DNA of 64,000 nt, taken from the NCBI RefSeq assembly GCF_903819435.1, contig NZ_CAIJDP010000066.1:1-64000 (forward strand), in the 5' to 3' direction. Shown piece after piece: positions 53,359 to 62,306 of this stretch (position 1 is the first letter of the stretch; each line of letters starts with the position of its first letter). Under the pieces are notes generated by a model that made no database searches, had not been told where the DNA came from, and saw nothing but the letters and a program-made list of their open reading frames with translations. A program made the position numbers and the translations under genes. This DNA is from Flavobacterium salmonis. GTDB taxonomy: Bacteria > Bacteroidota > Bacteroidia > Flavobacteriales > Flavobacteriaceae.

Positions 53359-53829
53359 ATGCCATTCAAACATCTTTTCAAAGCAGTAATAAACTGGACT
53401 TCCAGGCAAAATACTTCAGAAAACACTTCAAGATTTTATAGTAAAAGCCACAAAATTTTGATAGAAGGAAAACCAATTTTAGACGTTTCAGCCGCAAAAG
53501 CTTTCAAAGGCGATCCCGAATTATACAATCCTGAGGATTTACTCTTAAGCAGTTTGGTTTCCTGCCACATGATGTCGTATTTATATGTGTGTTCCCAAAA
53601 CGGAATTGAAGTTTTAGAATATACCGATAATGCCGAAGCAACACTCGAAGTTACTGCCGATGGAAGTGGTCGCTTTACAGAAGTTCGTTTACATCCGAAA
53701 GTGAAGATTGCAAATGTAGATAAAATGCAGGAAGCTTTAGAGCTGCATATAAAAGCGAATCAATTGTGTTTTATAGCCAATTCATGTAATTTTCCGGTTC
53801 TGCACAATGCTACTTGCGAAACGGCATAA
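53359..53829 (+). CDS. OsmC/Ohr-family peroxide-related protein
   Basis: The 156-residue cytosolic protein has the two redox Cys of OsmC proteins, in SSLVSCHMMSYLYVC and in KANQLCFIANSCNFPV. The active-site Arg is not placed with certainty. The body reads KAFKGDPELYNPEDLLLSSL, which is the usual OsmC entry to the first helix. Family members reduce organic hydroperoxides with thiol cofactors. It is monocistronic, followed by its own terminator. Confidence 0.85.
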   Translation: MPFKHLFKAVINWTSRQNTSENTSRFYSKSHKILIEGKPILDVSAAKAFKGDPELYNPEDLLLSSLVSCHMMSYLYVCSQNGIEVLEYTDNAEATLEVTADGSGRFTEVRLHPKVKIANVDKMQEALELHIKANQLCFIANSCNFPVLHNATCETA

Positions 53830-53832
53830 AAA

Positions 53833-53856
53833 AAGAGACTGTATGAACAGTCTCTT
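53833..53856. terminator. intrinsic terminator after the OsmC-like gene
   Basis: AAGAGACTG and CAGTCTCTT pair perfectly around a 6-base loop. A T-rich tract follows about a dozen bases later, so it can serve the convergent genes on both sides. Confidence 0.7.
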
Positions 53857-53910
53857 CGTATATTGTCTTTTTTTTTATTTTTTTTTTGATTGGGGTTTTG
53901 GCAAAACAAA

Positions 53911-54567
53911 TTAATTTTTTAAGTCTTTGATTACTTTAAAAGCAACATCAACTTGTTCTTCTCCTACCAGAATTGTAAATTCGTTTGAAGTAGAAATTAC
54001 TTCATTAATAATGATTCCTTCCCAGGCTAAACGCTGAAAAATGAAATAATAAATCCCGGGAACTACAATATTTTCTTTTGGTAATTTTACGGTAATTGAA
54101 GCCAGGTTATCCAATTTTTGAATCAGTTTTTCGCGGATAAAATGTTTTTCAACTAAATGGTTGATACTGCTGCTTACTACGATATTGGTTTCGTTTACGC
54201 CACGTGATGAGGTATAAAAAATATCAGATAGTACATTAATATCAGAAATCAAATCAGCTTGTTTGTTTAAAACAGTGTCAGAAGCTGCAAAAGTGTAATC
54301 TGTCAATTCAGAACGAACTGTGATTTCTCCAATGTTTTTAATGACCTTGTTGATTTTGTGGTTTAGTTTAAAATCTAACTCTTCTGTCAGTCTTTTTAGG
54401 GACATTACTACAGCACCTTGTTTTACTTCTTTACCAAATTCACTTTCCAGTTCGGTCATGATGTTGCGCGACAAAGAAGTCAGATTAATAATTCCAAGAG
54501 AAAGAGCATTGAGTAAAAATGGCTTGGTCTTGATGTAATTTTCTACAATAGAAGAAACGGTTTTCAT
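53911..54567 (-). CDS. ACT-domain-like conserved protein
   Basis: The 218-residue soluble protein starts MKTVSSIVENYIKTKPFLLN and has an N-terminal helical region (residues 1-75) resembling a DNA-binding or dimerisation helix bundle. The C-terminal half holds two ACT-like units (VRSELTDYTFAASDTVLNKQ; VKLPKENIVVPGIYYFIFQR with EGIIINEVISTSNEFTILVG). Close relatives in flavobacteria are sometimes labelled aspartate kinase, but no kinase domain is present here. A regulatory or amino-acid-sensing role is plausible. It precedes nothing on the same strand for 340 bases. Confidence 0.65.
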   Translation of the reverse strand: MKTVSSIVENYIKTKPFLLNALSLGIINLTSLSRNIMTELESEFGKEVKQGAVVMSLKRLTEELDFKLNHKINKVIKNIGEITVRSELTDYTFAASDTVLNKQADLISDINVLSDIFYTSSRGVNETNIVVSSSINHLVEKHFIREKLIQKLDNLASITVKLPKENIVVPGIYYFIFQRLAWEGIIINEVISTSNEFTILVGEEQVDVAFKVIKDLKN

Positions 54568-54684
54568 AATCTTTAATTGTTTTTTGAACGTAATTGTGTT
54601 AGTTTGGTTGTTTTTGATGTTATAAATCTTCGCAAAGATAAATAAAAAAACAATTTGTTACAAATATAACAATAAAAAAATATG

Positions 54685-55056
54685 TTAAAAATGATAAAAT
54701 GCGTCAGTAAGATGCTCAATAGCAAATGTTTCCTCGGTTTTATGGATGGCAATAATGTCAAAACGAATTTCTAAATCATTATCAAAATCCTTTTCCCTAT
54801 CGTTTATGTAGGCATTTACTGCTTTTATGAGAAGCTGAATCTTTTTTGGTTTCACAAAATCCTGAGGAGAACCATAATCTAAACTCGATCTGGTCTTTAC
54901 TTCTATCACGGCCAAAAAATGATCTTTTTTAGCAATAATATCAATTTCGGCTTTTTGAAAAATCCAGTTTCGTTCTAAAATTTTATAATCATTTTGAAGC
55001 AGATATTCTACGGCAAGATCTTCACCTTTTTTCCCAAGTTCGTTGTGTTCTGCCAT
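54685..55056 (-). CDS. YraN/UPF0102 family endonuclease-like protein
   Basis: The 123-residue product shows the whole family pattern: GKKGEDLAVEYLLQNDYKIL, ERNWIFQKAEIDIIAKKDHF, and VIEVKTRSSLDYGSPQDFVK, with the PD-(D/E)XK residues Glu-Asp...Glu-Val-Lys in order. Members are predicted Holliday-junction-resolvase-like nucleases of uncertain biological role. Length is normal. It stands 118 bases before the ACT-like gene on the same strand and may be in the same transcript. Confidence 0.9.
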   Translation of the reverse strand: MAEHNELGKKGEDLAVEYLLQNDYKILERNWIFQKAEIDIIAKKDHFLAVIEVKTRSSLDYGSPQDFVKPKKIQLLIKAVNAYINDREKDFDNDLEIRFDIIAIHKTEETFAIEHLTDAFYHF

Positions 55057-55176
55057 TTTTTGGAGTTATGAGTTAAAATTTGTGAGATATAAGTGATAAT
55101 AAAGTGTTGTAAAAAAATATAGGCCATGAAATTATTTGTTAACCTCATAACCTATAATTATTAACTCATAAATTTT

Positions 55177-56178
55177 TTACTTAAAAACAACATTACTTCC
55201 GGAAGCATTCACTTCAATTGAAATCGTACTTCCCATAACTAGTGCACGATTGTCCTGAATATGTCCGGCCGGGAAATTAAAAATCACCGGAATATTGTAT
55301 TTTTTAGTCACATCGTCAATAATTTCAAGTGCATTTTTTCCCCAAGGAACTTCATTGTCTTTCATTTTGGTCATACCGCCAATAATAATTCCTTTCAGAT
55401 TTTCGATACAGCCATTTCGACGTAAATTCATCATCATACGATCAATATGATAGAGGTATTCGTCTAAATCTTCAATAAAAAGAATCTTGTCCTTGCAGTC
55501 AATTGCCGATGGTGATCCTAATAAACTGTATAAGATAGAAAGATTTCCACCCACCAATTCACCTGTTCCCTGACCAAAACGGTTCATAGTATGAGGCGCA
55601 ACCGAATAAGACAAAGGCTCACCAAACAAAGCCGATTTCATCGAACTGATGGCTGCCGGAGTCGCACGCGGAATCGTAACCGGCATTACGCCGTGAATCG
55701 ATTTGTATCCCATCGTATTCAAATGATTGTGTAAAACTGTCACATCGCTAAAACCAACAACCCATTTTGGATGTTGTTTAAATTTGGTAAAATCCAGTAA
55801 ATCCAGCATTCTGACAGTTCCGTAACCGCCTCGCACACACCAAATCGCCTTAATATTCGGATTATCAAGTTGTTTTTGAAAATCGGCAGCGCGCTGTTCA
55901 TCTGTTCCTGCCAGTTGATGGTAATCCAGACCAATTGAACTTCCGATTACAGCTTCTAATCCCCAGCTTTTTAGTAAATCTATGGTAGGTTTTAAATTAT
56001 CGTCGATGTTTTTTCGGGCTGTTGCCAAAAGAGCTACAGTATCTCCTTTTTGTAAATAAGGTGGTGTTATCATATTTTGTTGTGATTGACAGGTAAAGGA
56101 TTGTAAAGCAAAAATAAGGAATACGAATTTACAAAAAGCAAAAGGGCTGTTTATAGGAAGGAATCTGCTTGTATTCAT
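55177..56178 (-). CDS. LD-carboxypeptidase (peptidase S66), lipoprotein
   Basis: The start ATG 56178 gives 333 residues beginning MNTSRFLPINSPFAFCKFVF, with lipobox FALQSFTC (Cys 28). The frame can be opened to 56304 but this would put 42 residues before the signal. The S66 fold is shown by GDTVALLATARKNIDDNLKP, the nucleophile region WCVRGGYGTVRMLDLLD, KWVVGFSDVTVLHNHL, LVGGNLSILYSLLGSPSAID, LFIEDLDEYLYHIDRMMMNL and FPAGHIQDNRALVMG (catalytic His). It trims the terminal D-Ala of tetrapeptides in cell-wall recycling. A divergent gene starts 120 bases away. Confidence 0.9.
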   Translation of the reverse strand: MNTSRFLPINSPFAFCKFVFLIFALQSFTCQSQQNMITPPYLQKGDTVALLATARKNIDDNLKPTIDLLKSWGLEAVIGSSIGLDYHQLAGTDEQRAADFQKQLDNPNIKAIWCVRGGYGTVRMLDLLDFTKFKQHPKWVVGFSDVTVLHNHLNTMGYKSIHGVMPVTIPRATPAAISSMKSALFGEPLSYSVAPHTMNRFGQGTGELVGGNLSILYSLLGSPSAIDCKDKILFIEDLDEYLYHIDRMMMNLRRNGCIENLKGIIIGGMTKMKDNEVPWGKNALEIIDDVTKKYNIPVIFNFPAGHIQDNRALVMGSTISIEVNASGSNVVFK

Positions 56179-56298
56179 TTTCTTTTTGGCTTTTGATTTA
56201 TTGATAACAAAGATAGAGATTAAAAAAAATAAAATTAATTGAAATTTCTTACAAATGTAAAAATTCATTAATTTCAGCGATTTAAAAACCCCATTTTT

Positions 56299-57390
56299 AT
56301 GCAAATAACAATACTTAGAATTTTTTTGATTTTCTTTTTTTCAATTACGTCTTTTGGTCAGGCTAAAAAATATGTAATCCATACAGTAGCTTTTTACAAT
56401 TTCGAAAATCTTTTTGACACAATTGATGATGTTTACACCAATGATGATGAATGGACACCTTTGGGAAGTCAAAACTGGACAACAGAAAAATACAATCAGA
56501 AACTACAAAACCTTTCAAAAGTCCTATCAGAAATTGGCAAACCGGAAAACCCAAATGCGCCTGTTTTTGTTGGAGCTTCAGAAATTGAGAACAGAGGTGT
56601 TCTGGAAGATTTAGTGAAACAGCCCGGATTATCGCCCTTTGATTACGGAATCATCCATTTTGATTCGCCGGACAAACGCGGAATAGATGTGGCTTTATTG
56701 TATCAGAAGAAATTTTTCAAGCCCACTACTTTTTCAAACATACCTTTATATATATTAAAAAATAAAGAGAAAGAAGAAGAAAAAAACGAAGAATCACCTG
56801 ATGAAGAGACAGCAATAAAAAAGGAAAACAACCGTGTTTTTACCCGTGACCAGCTTTTGATAACGGGTTTTTTAGAAGGAGAAGAAATCAGTATTATAGT
56901 TAATCACTGGCCTTCGCGTTCCGGAGGTGAAAAAGCTACAAGTGAATATCGGGAAGCAGCCGGAAAATTAAACCGCAAAATAATGGATTCGTTACAGCAA
57001 ATCAATCCAAATGCAAAAGTGATTACAATGGGCGATTTAAATGACGGTCCTTATAACAAAAGTATAAAAGTTGCCTTGGGAGCAAAAGACAAAAAGTCGG
57101 AAGTTCCGGAATTAGGTACATATAATCCTTTTGAAGAAATGGCAAAACGCGGCATGGGAACAACAGCGTTTCGTGATTCCTGGGATATTTTTGACCAGAT
57201 CATCATTACACAATCGCTCATAAAACCTGATTTTTCATCGTTTAAATTCTGGAAAGCCGGAATTTTCAATAAACCCTATCTCATCCAAACTTCAGGAAAA
57301 TACAAAGGGTATCCGCTACGGCACAGTACAAACGAAGTGGGTTTCAGCGACCATTTTCCGGTTTATATTTATCTGATAAAAGAAATGTAA
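56299..57390 (+). CDS. secreted endonuclease/exonuclease/phosphatase-family protein
   Basis: The 363-residue product has a Sec signal (RIFLIFFFSITSFGQAKK). The EEP fold residues are in order: AFYNFENLFDTIDD, Glu in VGASEIENRGVLEDLV, RGIDVALLY, the His-Trp-Pro in VNHWPSRSGGEKATSEYR, Asp-Asn in MGDLNDGPYNKSIK, and the C-terminal His in SDHFPVYIY. It probably hydrolyses phosphodiester or phosphomonoester bonds outside the cytoplasm. A highly charged KEKEEEKNEESPDEET insert at about 155-170 is unusual. An inverted repeat follows the stop. Confidence 0.85.
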   Translation: MQITILRIFLIFFFSITSFGQAKKYVIHTVAFYNFENLFDTIDDVYTNDDEWTPLGSQNWTTEKYNQKLQNLSKVLSEIGKPENPNAPVFVGASEIENRGVLEDLVKQPGLSPFDYGIIHFDSPDKRGIDVALLYQKKFFKPTTFSNIPLYILKNKEKEEEKNEESPDEETAIKKENNRVFTRDQLLITGFLEGEEISIIVNHWPSRSGGEKATSEYREAAGKLNRKIMDSLQQINPNAKVITMGDLNDGPYNKSIKVALGAKDKKSEVPELGTYNPFEEMAKRGMGTTAFRDSWDIFDQIIITQSLIKPDFSSFKFWKAGIFNKPYLIQTSGKYKGYPLRHSTNEVGFSDHFPVYIYLIKEM

Positions 57391-57392
57391 CC

Positions 57393-57470
57393 GTAGAGGC
57401 GCACAGCAGTGCGTCTTTGGCTATAATTAATTTTATCATATCATACAGACGCACTGCTGTGCGTCTCTAC
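57393..57470. repeat. REP-like double palindrome
   Basis: Arms 57393-57416 and 57447-57470 (24 bases; GTAGAG.CGCACAGCAGTGCG.. and complement) differ at a single base around a 30-base spacer. Each arm is itself palindromic (GACGCAC/GTGCGTC core), so two small hairpins in opposite orientation can form, as in REPIN-type elements. G+C content is well above that of the neighbourhood. Lies 3 bases after the EEP gene. Confidence 0.8.
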
Positions 57471-57515
57471 AAATTTTCCTTAACTTAGCCTCTTATAAAC
57501 TTAGAATCTCAAAAA

Positions 57516-58055
57516 ATGGCAATAGCAAAACCTTTCAACCTGACTAAATGGGTAGACGAAAACCGTCATTTACTAAAACCGCCTGTTGGAAATAAAAATT
57601 TATATGTAGACTCCGGTGACTATATTGTGATGATTGTAGCAGGTCCAAATGCCCGAAAAGATTATCATTATAACGAAACCGAAGAGCTTTTTTACCAATT
57701 GGAAGGCAATATAAAAGTAGTGATTCAGGAAGATGGCGAGCGTAAAGAAATGATTCTGAATCCAGGCGATATGTATCTCAATCCTGCAAAAGTGCCGCAT
57801 TCTCCAGTTCGTTCCGAGGGGTCTATTGGTTTGGTGATTGAGAGAAAACGTGCCGGATTAGGCTACACAGATGGTTTGCTTTGGTATTGCGACAACTGTA
57901 ACCATAAATTATACGAAGTGTTTTTCGAACTGCACAATATCGAAAAAGATTTCCTGCCGCATTTCGAACATTTCTACAATTCAGAAGAGCTGAGAACCTG
58001 CGATAATTGCGGAACCGTTATGGAATCTGATCCGAGGTTTGTGGCTAAAAAATAA
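57516..58055 (+). CDS. nbaC: 3-hydroxyanthranilate 3,4-dioxygenase
   Basis: The 179-residue cupin oxidises 3-hydroxyanthranilate in the kynurenine route to NAD or quinolinate. The N-terminal FNLTKWVDENRHLLKPPVGN and MIVAGPNARKDYHYNETEEL give the iron ligands His and Glu (HYNETEE), and NPAKVPHSPVRSE gives the third His. The C-terminus keeps the two CxxC pairs (WYCDNCNHKLYEV, LRTCDNCGTVMES) that bind a second iron in bacterial enzymes. Length is standard. No other kynurenine gene is in the window. A terminator follows. Confidence 0.93.
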   Translation: MAIAKPFNLTKWVDENRHLLKPPVGNKNLYVDSGDYIVMIVAGPNARKDYHYNETEELFYQLEGNIKVVIQEDGERKEMILNPGDMYLNPAKVPHSPVRSEGSIGLVIERKRAGLGYTDGLLWYCDNCNHKLYEVFFELHNIEKDFLPHFEHFYNSEELRTCDNCGTVMESDPRFVAKK

Positions 58056-58080
58056 TTATATACAAAATCTATAAATAAAA

Positions 58081-58110
58081 AACCGATAGACTTTTATTAG
58101 TTTATCGGTT
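58081..58110. terminator. intrinsic terminator after nbaC
   Basis: AACCGATAGAC and GTTTATCGGTT pair with one mismatch around an 8-base loop, followed by TTTTT. Confidence 0.8.
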
Positions 58111-58204
58111 TTTTTAGGAGCTATTTCCCGCTATTCGTTGCAATCTTTTTTTCGATAAAGAATCTCAAAAAAGGATTTACACTTCTATCGGGGCTAAAAC
58201 TAAC

Positions 58205-58582
58205 TTATTCATTTGACCAATATGCAAATGATTGAGGAGGAGTTAAATTATAATCTGTTTTTAAACATTTAGGATTTGTAAATCTTTTTTTATTTTTTAT
58301 TTGAATTGCAAAACCTTGTTCTCTATTTTCAAAATATTCATAAAAATAATCTTCCGTTATACCTGAATGCTCTTTGGTTTTATCCCAAAGTTCTTTAAGG
58401 TCTAAATTGAATATTTCACCAATTTCGAATTCACCAATTACTTTTTGAACAGGAGAAGAAGCATAAACTAAAACCGAAGTAACATTTTGGTTTTTGAAAA
58501 TAGCTTTTCTAAACTCAAATTTCTTTGTCCCGTCAAATATTTTATTTGCAAATTGGGGCTTAATCGACATTACTACTTTCAT
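58205..58582 (-). CDS. ASCH-domain protein
   Basis: The 125-residue protein is a single ASCH (PUA-fold) domain: MSIKPQFANKIFDGTKKFEF, RKAIFKNQNVTSVLVYASSP, VIGEFEIGEI and the C-terminal PKCLKTDYNLTPPQSFAYW. The K...G.K..E.RK core is the usual substrate- or RNA-contacting strand of the family. It is the third gene behind the kinase-like and PIN-GNAT-PUA genes, with 97 bases in front of it. ASCH domains bind RNA or modified nucleosides, and some are amidohydrolases; here the function is not known. Confidence 0.8.
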   Translation of the reverse strand: MKVVMSIKPQFANKIFDGTKKFEFRKAIFKNQNVTSVLVYASSPVQKVIGEFEIGEIFNLDLKELWDKTKEHSGITEDYFYEYFENREQGFAIQIKNKKRFTNPKCLKTDYNLTPPQSFAYWSNE

Positions 58583-58679
58583 AATTAAAATTAATTAAAT
58601 ATTGATTTAGATATAAAATACACTAACACATAAATTACTAATTGCAAATATCGCATTTTTAAAAAACCTTTAAAGATTT

Positions 58680-60173
58680 TTATTCATAAGCATACCTTAA
58701 AACTTTATTAAATTGTTCAACTGTTATTTTAGAAAAGCCTCTTGGTACATTTTCATAACTTGAAATAATTCCATTATTGACTAACCATTCAAGATTAGGT
58801 CTATTTCTAAATGAATATGTATAAAGAAAGTTCACAATAAAGGGTCTATTTGCTAAATTATGATTCCAGTGTTCTGATAATTCCTGATTTGTAAAGACAC
58901 TTCTTTTTCTACATAGAGAAATGAATTCTTCTTCATTTTCAATTTCTAAAATTGAAGATTCAACTATTCCTAATGTTGTTGCAACGCCCTTATATTTTCC
59001 GCCAGTCATATAGAAAACAATAACATCACCTGATTTCATTTTTTTCTCATAAGAACGAGAAATATATACTTTACTTAAAGCATTTCTATGAGGATAGTTT
59101 TCAATAAAATCTTTTGGGGATTGAGTGTTTAATATCGAATCAGGAAATAATTCTGTGTGATATTCAGGATAAATTGGAACTATAAAAAGATTTTGTTCTC
59201 GAGAAAAGAATGGAAATGTTAGTTTAGGATTGTCAACATTGATAAGTTCTTTATTAAATTTTCTAACATAGACTTGCTCTTCCCCATTTTGAGTGGTTTT
59301 TATCCCAAAATGATTAAATCCCCATATTTTTAATAAGTCTATCAATCTTTCTTGTTCTTCTCTTTTATCAAAAATTGTAACATAGATTTCATCAACTCTA
59401 AATTGTAAAGCGTTATCAAAAATTATTTTTAAAAATCGTTCTCCAATCTTATAACCATTTGCAGTTACTTTAAATGTACCAATTTTTAATCTTTTTTTAG
59501 GTTGGAAAACAGGAGATAGATTAGAATAATTCTCATTTTCATCTTCTCTTTTTATAAATAAAAATGCGGTTAATTGATTTTCACTATAACAGACATAACA
59601 AATGTCATCGGACTTTTTATTAAACCATTTGTCAAATTCAGCATAATCCTCTCTGAAACTATTAAAAAAATCATCTTTTATATTTACTTCAGCAAAATCA
59701 ACTTTTTGTACAGATAAAACTTTATAATCAACTAATTCTGGATTTTCAGATATTACTTTTTCTAAGAAATTTTGAATTTTAAAAACTTTATCTCCTATAC
59801 CTAATAAATTAGCCTTTGTGTGGATTTTTTTATCTTCTGAAATCAAAATATCAACTCGACCTTCATAAACTTCGTTTAAGATTTGAGTGTCATTTATATC
59901 ATTGTGTTGACTATCAATATTTTTGCTGACTTTTAATATTTGCTGACCTAAAGGAGCTTGATGTTTTAGTAAATTATAACTTTCAATCTTAATACTCATA
60001 GTACCAAGAGCATTTGGATCTTTATATCTTTCTAATTCTTCAACGGTTAAAGGATGAATATATTTGGAGTATTTAAGATTGTCAATCCATTTAAAAAGCT
60101 GACCAATTTCAGGTTTGTAAATTTTGTTTGCTTCTCTATGAATAATGATATTGGTGTCTAGTAAAATTTTCAT
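58680..60173 (-). CDS. PIN-GNAT-PUA/EVE-like three-domain fusion protein
   Basis: ATG 60173 gives 497 residues and shares one base with the preceding stop (TGATG); a TTG one codon earlier is less likely. Residues 1-130 are a PIN nuclease domain (MKILLDTNIIIHRE with Asp6, PLTVEELERYKD, NDINDTQILNEV, VDILISEDKKIHTKA), so acidic ribonuclease residues appear kept. Residues about 175-310 resemble a GNAT acetyltransferase (CYVCYSENQLTAFLFIKRED, KIGTFKVTANGYKIGERFLK, FDKREEQERLIDLLKIWGFN). Residues about 330-497 are a PUA/EVE/ASCH-type domain (KMKSGDVIVFYMTGGKYKGV, RPFIVNFLYTYSFRNRPNLE). A protein joining RNA cutting, acetyl transfer and modified-base reading is unusual. Toxin, tRNA-targeting or defence roles are inferred. 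Confidence 0.7.
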   Translation of the reverse strand: MKILLDTNIIIHREANKIYKPEIGQLFKWIDNLKYSKYIHPLTVEELERYKDPNALGTMSIKIESYNLLKHQAPLGQQILKVSKNIDSQHNDINDTQILNEVYEGRVDILISEDKKIHTKANLLGIGDKVFKIQNFLEKVISENPELVDYKVLSVQKVDFAEVNIKDDFFNSFREDYAEFDKWFNKKSDDICYVCYSENQLTAFLFIKREDENENYSNLSPVFQPKKRLKIGTFKVTANGYKIGERFLKIIFDNALQFRVDEIYVTIFDKREEQERLIDLLKIWGFNHFGIKTTQNGEEQVYVRKFNKELINVDNPKLTFPFFSREQNLFIVPIYPEYHTELFPDSILNTQSPKDFIENYPHRNALSKVYISRSYEKKMKSGDVIVFYMTGGKYKGVATTLGIVESSILEIENEEEFISLCRKRSVFTNQELSEHWNHNLANRPFIVNFLYTYSFRNRPNLEWLVNNGIISSYENVPRGFSKITVEQFNKVLRYAYE

Positions 60174-60691
60174 CAAATATTTTCCATTAGTTGATTATAA
60201 TTTCCGTCTGTTATTTCGATATAAGGAATTGAATACTTATCTGAAAGATATTTTGCATATTCTATTTCCATTTCTTGCAATTCATTCAAAATCTGAATAT
60301 TATAAATTTTACCATCTCGTGATTTTAATCTTTTTGCAATTTTTTCAACATCATCAATTACAATTGTTATTGCTTTTGGATTAATTTGATCAAAAGTATC
60401 TTCATTGATTCTACATGGAATGCTATCTGAATTTAATAAACAAAAGTGACCATCAAGAAGATATATTTCATCTTTTTTAATTAGATTTTTCAAGTTTTTG
60501 ATTAATCGGTCTTGTGATGAATTAATATCTTTTACAAGTTTATTATCGCTATCGCTAATTTCTTCCCATTTTAAAACTTGACTTGCAGTTATATGTATTA
60601 GTCTAGTCTTAGATGCTATTTCTTTACAAATAGTTCCTTTTCCCACACCATGAATCCCGCCGATAAAATATATGTTTTCAAATACTTTCAC
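60173..60691 (-). CDS. AAA/adenylate-kinase-like P-loop protein
   Basis: The 172-residue product starts at GTG 60691, since no in-frame ATG precedes it. The Walker A loop is FIGGIHGVGKGTICKEIASK (residues 9-28), followed by a nucleotide-kinase-like arrangement: IHITASQVLKWEEISDSDNK, YLLDGHFCLLN and TIVIDDVEKIAKRLKSRDGK, the last resembling an arginine-rich lid. The closest shape is an adenylate-kinase or dephospho-CoA-kinase type enzyme. It overlaps the next gene by one base, so the two are coupled. Role in the cassette is unknown; it may phosphorylate a nucleotide, RNA end or toxin. Confidence 0.7.
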   Translation of the reverse strand: MKVFENIYFIGGIHGVGKGTICKEIASKTRLIHITASQVLKWEEISDSDNKLVKDINSSQDRLIKNLKNLIKKDEIYLLDGHFCLLNSDSIPCRINEDTFDQINPKAITIVIDDVEKIAKRLKSRDGKIYNIQILNELQEMEIEYAKYLSDKYSIPYIEITDGNYNQLMENI

Positions 60692-60742
60692 AAATGAATT
60701 TTTGACTAATATATTAAAAAGAATGAAATATATTACATTTTT

Positions 60743-62081
60743 TTATTTCACACTCCCAACAATCCCTTTCAAAAACCCATTAAAATCAAAAGCAGGATCT
60801 TCCTTCAGTCCCATTCTCACAATCACCATATCTTTTGATGGAATAATCGCAACCATTTGACCCTGATAACCGTTGCAGTAAAACATGTCGCGTGGAGCGT
60901 CCGGGAATTTTCCGCCAGCATTCAGCCAGAATTGTGCACCATATTTTCCTTCAGAAGTATTGGTTGGAGTTGCGGTGTATTTTATCCAGCTTTCGTCGAG
61001 AATTTGTTTACCGTTCCAATTGCCTTTATTTAGATATAATAATCCAAATTTTGACCAGTCACGTGCAATTGCCATCCGTATGAAGATCCTACAAAAGTTC
61101 CGGTCATGTCCTGCTCTGTAATCATCGAAGTCATTCCGATTTTGTCAATAACGGCGTTGTACCAGAAATTCAGGTATTCCTGTTGGGTTTTAAATTGTCT
61201 TCTTAAAATAAGCGACAACAAATTTGTTGTTCCCGAAGAGTAATTCCAATGTGTGTTGGGCTTAAACTGAGCCGGTTTGTCCAGCTGTACTTTACCCATA
61301 TCTTCGGCCAGAAAAAGCATTTTTGTTGCATCGCAGATGGTATTGTAGTTTTCTTCCCATTCCAGACCTGAATTCATGTGCAGCAGGTCGTTTAGGTGAT
61401 GTTTTTACGCTCATCTTTTTGCCATTCTGCGACAGGAGCTGGTTTAAAAATATCTATTTTTCCTTGTTTCGCTAAAACCCCAAAGACCGAACTGGTAATG
61501 CTTTTTGTCATCGACCAGCCTAAAATTTTACTGTCTTTCGTAAAACCGGTATCGTATTTTTCGGCAATCAGTCTGTTTTTGTATAAAACGACTATGGCAC
61601 GTGTTCTTTTTAATTTTCCACCGGATTTATCGAAAGCATTGTCGATCGCTTTTTTTAGTTTTGAGTAATCAATATTGGTAAAAACCGTGTCTTTTGGCTC
61701 GATGTTTCCGTAAGGGAAAGGCAAAGTTTTAGATTTTAATCTTCTGGGAAGCAAATAGGGTTTTGAAACATCAAAATCATCATTTATTAAAGTTGCTCCC
61801 AAACCTTCACGGTAAATGGCTTTTCGTTCCTTTAATCCATAGACATTGGAAGTAGCAAATTTTCCGGCATCATCAATTGTGTTTGTTGCCAGGTCGATGA
61901 GGTTAATATCATTGTCGGTTTTTTCGATTAACTCTTTCGAACGGTTATCCAAAAAATGTCCCGAAGCAATACTTTTGGCTGAAAAGCCTGAAATCAGATC
62001 CAGTTTTGGGTAAGTGGTAAAACCAAAATAAAGAATTATTAAAAGAAGAAGAATGCCAAGTAAACGAAAAACTTTTTTCAT
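60743..62081 (-). pseudogene. beta-lactamase-fold serine hydrolase broken by two single-base deletions
   Basis: Three reading frames in series give one protein: MKKVFRLLGILLLLIILYFG to ...EWQKDERKNIT, then LNDLLHMNSGLEWEENYNTI to ...GSSYGW, then AIARDWSKFGLLYLNKGNWN to the end. The class C-type SxxK Ser-Lys is in LGWSMTKSITSSVFG, and YSS in HWNYSSGTTN is the second motif. The first break (near 61395-61396) lacks one C and the second (near 61072-61073) lacks one G, both in short runs. Adding one base at each restores a typical 450-residue membrane-anchored serine hydrolase. It is either a pseudogene or an assembly error in homopolymers. Confidence 0.85.
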
Positions 62082-62306
62082 AATTTTTTGCAGTTGTTTT
62101 GAATGCAATATAAATAATTTATAGACAGTATTTTATCAGGCTGGTTTTTAAATTATTTGAAAGAAACTCTGAAAAAAAGAATTAATTTTTGAGGAATCTG
62201 CATTACAATTTTGAATTTGATAGTACTATAAAAGGAAATGATAGAATTGGCAGATAAAACAATTTAGTTTTAGTACTTTTGTAAATAGAATTTTTCTAAA
62301 TAAATT

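Noticed and set aside
54573..54761. Small ORF overlapping the end of the YraN gene
   Set aside because: It overlaps YraN in another frame on the same strand and has low-complexity hydrophobic composition.
56255..56275. AraR-like box near AAATGT before the EEP gene
   Set aside because: The right half reads CATTAA, not ACAYTT, and the gene has no link to arabinose.
57393..57470. Rho-independent terminator for the EEP gene
   Set aside because: The spacer is 30 bases, no T-run follows either arm, and each arm is itself a palindrome, so a repeat element fits better.
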